From contig NZ_CP092535.1 of the NCBI RefSeq assembly GCF_022437945.1, forward strand, positions 2,914,001 through 2,978,000: a stretch of 64,000 nucleotides of DNA. Reading direction: 5' to 3'. The notes under the pieces are model-generated. The model saw nothing but the letters and a program-made list of their open reading frames with translations. It did no database searches and was not told the DNA's origin. Below, one piece after another: positions 59,512 to 64,000 of this stretch. Numbering within the stretch: position 1 is the stretch's first letter; each line of letters opens with the position of its first letter. Source of the DNA: Nocardioides sp. TF02-7 (GTDB lineage Bacteria > Actinomycetota > Actinomycetes > Propionibacteriales > Nocardioidaceae). The position numbers and the translations under genes were made by a program.

Positions 59512-60739
59512 GCAGCCCGGCGACCCGGGGCAGACCGTCACGCTGGCGGACGTCGAGGCGGCCCGGCCGCTGGTCGACTCCGTCGCGGTGCCGACGCCGA
59601 TGCTGGAGTCGCGCTGGCTCTCCGGCCTGGTCGGCGCGCCGGTGCACCTCAAGTGCGAGAACCTCCAGCGCACCGGCTCGTTCAAGGTCCGCGGGGCCGC
59701 GACCCGGATCGCCCGGCTGTCCGAGGAGGAGCGGGCCCGCGGCGTCGTGGCGGCCTCCGCCGGCAACCACGCCCAGGGCGTCGCCCTCGCCGCGCAGCAG
59801 CACGGCATCCGGGCCACCGTGTTCATGCCCGACGGCGCCCCGATCCCCAAGGAGCGCGCCACCCGCGGCTACGGCGCCGAGGTGGTGTTCGCCGGAGCGG
59901 TCCTCGAGGACGCGCTCGCGGAGGCGCGGGAGTTCTCCGACCGCACCGGGGCGGTGCTGATCCACCCCTTCGACCACGTCGACATCGTCGCCGGGCAGGG
60001 CACCCTCGGCCTCGAGATCGCCGAGCAGTGCCCGCAGGCGGCGACGGTGGTGATCCCCACCGGCGGCGGTGGCCTCGTCGCCGGGTCCGCCGTGGCGCTC
60101 AAGGCGCTGCGCCCGGACCTCCGGGTCGTGGGCGTGCAGGCGGCCGCCGCCGCGGCGTACCCGCCGTCGCTCGCCGAGGGCCGGCCGGTGCGGCTGGCAC
60201 AGATGGCGACGATGGCCGACGGCATCGCGGTCGGGCAGCCCGGCGACCTGACCTTCCGGCTGGTGCGTGAGCACGTCGACGAGGTGCTCACCGTCTCCGA
60301 GGAGTCCCTGTCCCGCGCCCTGCTGGCGCTGGTGGAGCGGGAGAAGCTCGTCGTCGAGCCGGCCGGCGCCGCCGCCGCGGCCGCGCTCTGCGAGGCGCCC
60401 GAGCACTTCCGGGGGCCGGTCGTCGTCGTGCTGTCGGGCGGCAACATCGACCCGCTGCTGCTCGGCAAGGTCATCCGCCACGGCATGTCCGCCGCCCGGC
60501 GCTACCTCAACCTGCAGGTCACCATCGCCGACGTGCCGGGCGGCCTGGCCCGGCTGCTGGCCGAGGTCGCCGACGCGGGCGCCAACGTGCTCGAGATCGT
60601 GCACGAGCGCATCTCACCGATGCTGCACCTCGACGAGGTCGAGGTCCACCTCCAGCTGGAGACCCGCGGCAGCCCGCACGCCGAGGCCGTGCTCGAGCGC
60701 CTCCGCGCGCACGGCTACCTCGTGCTCGACCGCGGCTGA
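59504..60739 (+). CDS. ilvA: Threonine ammonia-lyase
   Basis: 411 residues, frame intact. PLP lysine K61 in RTGSFKVRGAATRIA, then AASAGNHAQGVALAAQ, PTGGGGLVAGSAVALK and LSGGNIDPLLL. The C-terminal ACT domain (about 325-411: LQVTIADVPGGLARLLAEVA) indicates allosteric control; the single short ACT is closer to catabolic TdcB-type enzymes. Converts threonine to 2-oxobutyrate. Eight-base overlap with the transporter gene. Confidence 0.92.
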   Translation: MSEQPGDPGQTVTLADVEAARPLVDSVAVPTPMLESRWLSGLVGAPVHLKCENLQRTGSFKVRGAATRIARLSEEERARGVVAASAGNHAQGVALAAQQHGIRATVFMPDGAPIPKERATRGYGAEVVFAGAVLEDALAEAREFSDRTGAVLIHPFDHVDIVAGQGTLGLEIAEQCPQAATVVIPTGGGGLVAGSAVALKALRPDLRVVGVQAAAAAAYPPSLAEGRPVRLAQMATMADGIAVGQPGDLTFRLVREHVDEVLTVSEESLSRALLALVEREKLVVEPAGAAAAAALCEAPEHFRGPVVVVLSGGNIDPLLLGKVIRHGMSAARRYLNLQVTIADVPGGLARLLAEVADAGANVLEIVHERISPMLHLDEVEVHLQLETRGSPHAEAVLERLRAHGYLVLDRG

Positions 60740-60766
60740 CGCCGGGTCAGCCTAGGTCGGCCTGGG

Positions 60767-61267
60767 TCAGCTCGTGTACGGCTTGGCGTCGAGGATGACG
60801 ACCTTGAGCATCTTCCCGTTGGGCGCCTCGTACTCGACGGTCTCGCCGATCTTGTGGTCGATGATCGCGGCGCCGAGCGGCGACTGGGGCGAGTAGACGG
60901 TGAGGCCCTCGGGCTCGATCTCGCGGGCGCCGAGGAGGAAGGTCTCGGCCTCGTCGTCGTCATCGCCCTCGAACTTGTAGGTGACGACCATCCCCGGCTC
61001 GACGACGCCGTCGTCCGGCGGGGTCTCGCCGACCTCGGCGCGTCGCAGGATGTCCTCGACCTGGCGGATCCGGGCCTCGATCCGGCCCTGCTCGTCCTTG
61101 GCCGCGTGGTAGCCGCCGTTCTCCTTCAGGTCACCCTCGTCCCGCGCCGCGCTGATGCGGGCGATGATCTCCTGACGCTGCGGCCCCTTGAGGTCCTCCA
61201 GCTCCGCGCGGAGCTTGTCGTAGGCGTCCTGGGTGAGCCAGATCGTGTTCTGGTCGGTCTGCGTCAT
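60767..61267 (-). CDS. greA: Transcription elongation factor GreA
   Basis: 166 residues, frame intact. The N-terminal coiled coil contains [20 protein letters not shown], the GreA tip with its acidic residues; the C-terminal domain has [20 protein letters not shown]. Rescues backtracked RNA polymerase by stimulating transcript cleavage. ATG with AGGAG upstream. Followed upstream by the conserved DUF4307 gene. Confidence 0.95.
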   Translation of the reverse strand: MTQTDQNTIWLTQDAYDKLRAELEDLKGPQRQEIIARISAARDEGDLKENGGYHAAKDEQGRIEARIRQVEDILRRAEVGETPPDDGVVEPGMVVTYKFEGDDDDEAETFLLGAREIEPEGLTVYSPQSPLGAAIIDHKIGETVEYEAPNGKMLKVVILDAKPYTS

Positions 61268-61469
61268 CTCGGGTACTCCTGGGTGAAAAGCGGATATGGC
61301 GGTCGTACGTCGGCGGGTCCGGCTCTCCTGGCCACGCTCACGGGCGGCCGATCGTTCGGGCGGGAAGCGCGTCGGGGGCTCGTCTCGCAGCCCCGCCGGA
61401 CGCGCTCGGGTCCGGACAGAACTTCAAGTCTAACAAGCCGGCCGCCGAACCGCAGGTCCGGCGGACTTC
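61268..61469 (-). promoter_or_regulatory. greA promoter and leader
   Basis: 202 bases without a gene. Reading toward greA, TAGACT at 61432-61427 is a likely -10, leaving about 155 bases of leader with several GC-rich inverted repeats (for example GCCGCCCG and GGCGGG blocks). The leader ends with AGGAG before the ATG. No known regulatory RNA was recognised. Confidence 0.4.
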
Positions 61470-61882
61470 TCAGCGCGGCCGGGGCTGTCCCTCGGCGGTG
61501 CACCCGACCTTCTCCACGGCGGTCGCCCGGCGCTCGGTCGCGATCTCGACGGTGTGGTCGTGCTGCCCGGTCTCCTCGGGGACGAACGTCTGCTGCCCGA
61601 CGACCGCCTTGTCCGGCGCGAGCGCCCGCACCGTGCAGCGCGGGTCGGACGCCTCGTCGTCCAGGTCGACCCGGAGCACCACGGTCACGGTGTGCTCGTC
61701 GACGATCTCGTGCTTGACCAGCTCGGAGGCCACGGCGGGGGTTGCTCTGCTCGACGGTGATCCAGGTCCACAGCGCGGCGAGGGCGCCGACCACGACGAC
61801 GACCAGCCCGATGAGGACACGGCGCCGCCAGCGCGGGGGGCGCGCCGTACCTCTCGGCGAGGGAATCGCGGGAAACGGTCAC
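61470..61882 (-). CDS. DUF4307 family membrane protein
   Basis: 136 residues after two corrections (G 61835-61840 and G 61737-61741 on the + strand). Starts [16 protein letters not shown], then a basic RWRRR patch, one membrane helix ([19 protein letters not shown]) and an extracytoplasmic domain ([31 protein letters not shown]). Located between greA and mca, its conserved place in actinobacteria. Function unknown. Confidence 0.82.
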
Positions 61883-61910
61883 CGGTTCATGTTCCCATGT
61901 CCAGCACTCC

Positions 61911-61916
61911 TACCAT
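61911..61916 (+). promoter_or_regulatory. -10 box of mca
   Basis: TACCAT, seven bases before the ATG at 61924. This supports 61924 rather than the in-frame ATG at 61897 as the mca start. Confidence 0.45.
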
Positions 61917-61923
61917 TTCGGGC

Positions 61924-62818
61924 ATGCCCGCCCCCGCCAGCCGAGCCGGCCTGCGACTCATGCACGTGCACGCGCACCCGGACGACGAGTCGAGCAAGGG
62001 GGCGGCCTCCACCGCCCGCTACGTCGCCGAGGGCGTCGACGTCCACGTCGTGACGTGCACCGGTGGCGAGCGCGGCTCGGTGCTCAACCCGAAGATGGAC
62101 CGGCCAGACGTGTGGGCCAACATCAGCGAGATCCGGCGCCAGGAGATGGAGCGGGCGCGAGACATCCTCGGCGTCCGGCAGGACTGGCTGGGCTTCGTCG
62201 ACTCCGGCTGGCCGGAGGGCGACCCCAAGCCGCCGTTGCCGGAGGGGTGCTTCGCGCTGGTGCCGCTGGAGGAGGCGACCGAGCGGCTGGTGCGGCTGGT
62301 GCGGGCGTTCCGGCCGCACGTGATCACGACCTACGACGAGCGCGGCGGCTACCCCCACCCCGACCACATCCGCTGCCACGAGGTGAGCGTCGCGGCCTTC
62401 CACGCGGCGGGCGACCCGGAGCGGTTCCCCCGGCGCGGGGGAGCCGTGGCAGCCGTCGAAGCTCTACTACCACCACTCCTTCAACCGGCCGCGCATGCAG
62501 GCGCTGCACGAGGCGATGCTCGAGCACGGCCTGGAGTCGCCGTGGGAGGAGCGGCTGAAGACCTGGGAGCCGGAGCCGGAGTGGGACGCCCGGATCACGA
62601 CCCGCGTGCCGTGCGCCGACTACTTCGGCGTCCGTGACCAGGCGCTGCTCGCGCACGCCACGCAGATCGACCCGGACGGGGCGTGGTTCGCGATCCCGCG
62701 GGAGATCCAGGAGAAGGTGTGGCCGACCGAGGACTACGAGCTCGTGGTGAGCCACGTGGCGACGCAGACCCCGGAGGACGACCTGTTCGCGGGCATCGAC
62801 CCCGGGGTGGGAGACTGA
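61924..62818 (+). CDS. mca: Mycothiol S-conjugate amidase
   Basis: 297 residues after correction. LmbE-family zinc amidase that cleaves mycothiol adducts of toxins, releasing mercapturic acids. Zinc motifs in [17 protein letters not shown] and [29 protein letters not shown] [16 protein letters not shown] and [19 protein letters not shown] set it apart from MshB. A G run at 62437-62441 has one extra base ([15 protein letters not shown] expected). The C-terminus [14 protein letters not shown] parallels MshB. Confidence 0.94.
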
Positions 62819-62822
62819 CGGG

Positions 62823-63101
62823 GTGTACGCCGACCTGGTCCTCCTGATCGCCGCCCAGCCCGAGGACGAGGACGTGGTGGCCGGGCCGATCGGCGCCCTC
62901 GTCTTCTTCGGGCTGGTCGTCGCGGTCGCGCTGCTGCTCTGGAGCTTCACCCGGCGGCTGAAGAAGGTCGACCGGGCCCGCGAGGAGGGCGTCTACGGCG
63001 ACCCGCCCTCGCACGAGCGGACCGACGCGGCCGACGACGGCTCCGCCGGCAGCGGTGACTCCGGCAGCTCCGGCGGCGACGCCGGGGGCAGCGGCGACTG
63101 A
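62823..63101 (+). CDS. Small membrane protein downstream of mca
   Basis: 92 residues, GTG start four bases after mca. One membrane helix (IGALVFFGLVVAVALLLWSF) is followed by a short basic stretch (TRRLKKVDRAREEG) and a Ser/Gly/Asp-rich tail. Similar small proteins follow mca in other actinobacteria. Function unknown. Confidence 0.72.
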   Translation: MYADLVLLIAAQPEDEDVVAGPIGALVFFGLVVAVALLLWSFTRRLKKVDRAREEGVYGDPPSHERTDAADDGSAGSGDSGSSGGDAGGSGD

Positions 63102-63110
63102 GGGCCAGCG

Positions 63111-63749
63111 GTGCCGGGGCTCGACCAGGCGCTCGCGTTCGGCCTCGCGGCCGTCGTGCTCATCGTCGTCCCGGGACCGAGCGTGGTGTTCGTCGTCGGC
63201 CGGGCCGTCGCCTACGGCCAGCGGGTCGCGCTCGCGAGCGTGGCCGGCAACACGGCGGGCCTGTTCGTCGTGATGACGCTGGTCGCGGTGGGACTGGGCG
63301 CCGTCGTCGCGGAGTCGATCGTGGTCTTCACGGCGATCAAGCTGGCGGGCGCGGCGTACCTCGTCTGGCTGGGGGTGCAGGCCTTCCGCCACCGCCGCGG
63401 GCTGCGGGTCGGGGGCGAGAGCCCGCGGGCCGGGCTGTCGTGGTCGCGGGCCGCGCGGCAGGGGTTCGTAGTGGGCGTGAGCAACCCCAAGGCGTTCATG
63501 ATCTTCGCGGCGCTGCTGCCGCCGTTCGTCGACCCGGGCAGCGGCTCGGTGCCGACGCAGATGTTCGTGCTGGGCGCCGTCGCCGTGGTGCTCGGGCTGG
63601 TCTGCGACTCGGTGTGGGCGGTGGCTGCCGGCCGGGCCCGGGACTGGTTCGCCGGCTCCCCGCGCCGTGGCAGCGCCCTCGGCGCCGTCGGCGGCACCTC
63701 GATGATCGGGCTCGGGATCGGGATGGCGGTGACCGGTCACCACCGGTAG
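63111..63749 (+). CDS. LysE/RhtB family exporter
   Basis: 212 residues, six membrane spans, frame intact. VVLIVVPGPSVVFVVGRAVA and GNTAGLFVVMTLVAVGLGAV then GAAYLVWLGVQAFRHRR and FVVGVSNPKAFMIFAALLPP are canonical LysE-family blocks. Exports amino acids or similar metabolites; substrate unknown. GTG start nine bases after the small membrane protein gene. Confidence 0.88.
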   Translation: MPGLDQALAFGLAAVVLIVVPGPSVVFVVGRAVAYGQRVALASVAGNTAGLFVVMTLVAVGLGAVVAESIVVFTAIKLAGAAYLVWLGVQAFRHRRGLRVGGESPRAGLSWSRAARQGFVVGVSNPKAFMIFAALLPPFVDPGSGSVPTQMFVLGAVAVVLGLVCDSVWAVAAGRARDWFAGSPRRGSALGAVGGTSMIGLGIGMAVTGHHR

Positions 63750-63802
63750 CTGTTCTGGTCGGGCCCTCGGCGGGGGCTGGTCGCGCTGTCGGCGGGCTGT
63801 GG

Positions 63803-63808
63803 CACATT
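63803..63808 (+). promoter_or_regulatory. Possible -10 box of the MmcQ/YjbR gene
   Basis: CACATT, six bases before the GTG at 63815; weaker than the TANNNT boxes but at the same distance. Confidence 0.3.
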
Positions 63809-63814
63809 GCGCGC

Positions 63815-64000
63815 GTGCCCGAGCGTCCCGATGTGCCCCTGGAGTGGGTGGAGCGGCTGCGCCGCATCTGCGCGCGGTTCCCGCGGTGTGAGGAGCATGC
63901 CGCCTGGACCGGCGTCATGTGGCGCGTCGGCAGCAGCACCGTCGCCCACGTCTTCGGCGGTCACGACCAGCTGTTCCGGATCACGTTCCGCGCGGAGATG
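63815..64000 (+). CDS. MmcQ/YjbR family protein, N-terminal part
   Basis: Partial gene cut by the right edge; 62 residues visible. VERLRRICARFPRCEEHAAW then TGVMWRVGSSTVAHVFGGHD has the Glu-x-x-x-Trp and Trp-x-Val ... His pattern of the MmcQ/YjbR fold. The fold is linked to DNA binding in name, but most members lack a known role. Confidence 0.7.
   Translation, partial: MPERPDVPLEWVERLRRICARFPRCEEHAAWTGVMWRVGSSTVAHVFGGHDQLFRITFRAEM

Noticed and set aside
703..62441. The many +1 breaks as programmed ribosomal frameshifting
   Set aside because: They occur in unrelated housekeeping genes, at homopolymers, at varied codon phases and in both directions, with no stimulatory structure in common. 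Sequence error is simpler.
1..64000. tRNA, rRNA or insertion sequence genes
   Set aside because: Read through for cloverleaf-like sequence, transposase motifs and terminal repeats; none was convincing.

Overview
The window is chromosomal DNA of a high-GC actinobacterium. A Nocardioides-like member of the Nocardioidaceae is the best fit. This rests on two mycothiol-pathway deacetylases (mshB and mca), frequent GTG starts, four-base overlaps between operon genes, the conserved actinobacterial run rplM-rpsI-glmM ... glmS-acpS-nnr-alr-tsaE-tsaB-rimI-tsaD, and many promoters of the TANNNT type placed for leaderless transcription. No tRNA, rRNA, CRISPR array, prophage or insertion sequence was recognised.

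Layout. 1-4.6 kb: edge of a bile-acid/sodium symporter-type gene, ribosomal proteins L13 and S9, glmM and an ABC exporter pair. 4.7-18 kb: coaA, glmS, acpS, a 22-bp inverted repeat array, the NAD(P)HX repair enzyme, alr, a hydrolase, and the t6A/rimI genes; tsaE is fused to an acetyltransferase and is separated from tsaB by a secreted family 16 glucanase. 18-34 kb: a purine catabolism region with xanthine dehydrogenase xdhABC on the + strand and, on the - strand, one tightly overlapped operon for uraD, hiuH, uricase, allantoinase, ureidoglycine aminotransferase, allantoate amidohydrolase, an RpiR-type regulator and guanine deaminase; a second 22-bp array lies between the two halves. 34-42 kb: hypothetical proteins, a Nudix hydrolase, lipoproteins, mshB, DUF6113 and a VanW-like protein. 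42-48 kb: a degenerate 2'-5' RNA ligase homologue, a DUF35/thiolase pair behind a KstR-like operator, and a MoxR-type AAA ATPase with a VWA protein. 48-54 kb: an imine-reductase-like enzyme behind a SoxR/MerR-type operator, an AbiEi/DUF559 gene bracketed by near-identical hairpins, and TauE/SafE, VOC, DinB and AarF genes. 54-64 kb: msrA, a metB-mutL-AI-2E transporter-ilvA operon, greA, DUF4307, mca, a LysE exporter and the start of an MmcQ/YjbR gene.

Sequence quality matters for using this annotation. About 48 single-base indels break reading frames in roughly 32 genes, including essential ones. Most are one extra base in a G or C run, often where GGGGAG or CCCTC is expected. They behave as sequencing or assembly errors, so each affected gene is given here as one CDS across the break, with the break position. 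Lengths quoted for these genes assume the corrected frame.

The least explained elements are the two 22-bp inverted repeat arrays, which fill the gap from an upstream stop codon to a downstream -10 box, and the paired hairpins around the AbiEi/DUF559 gene.
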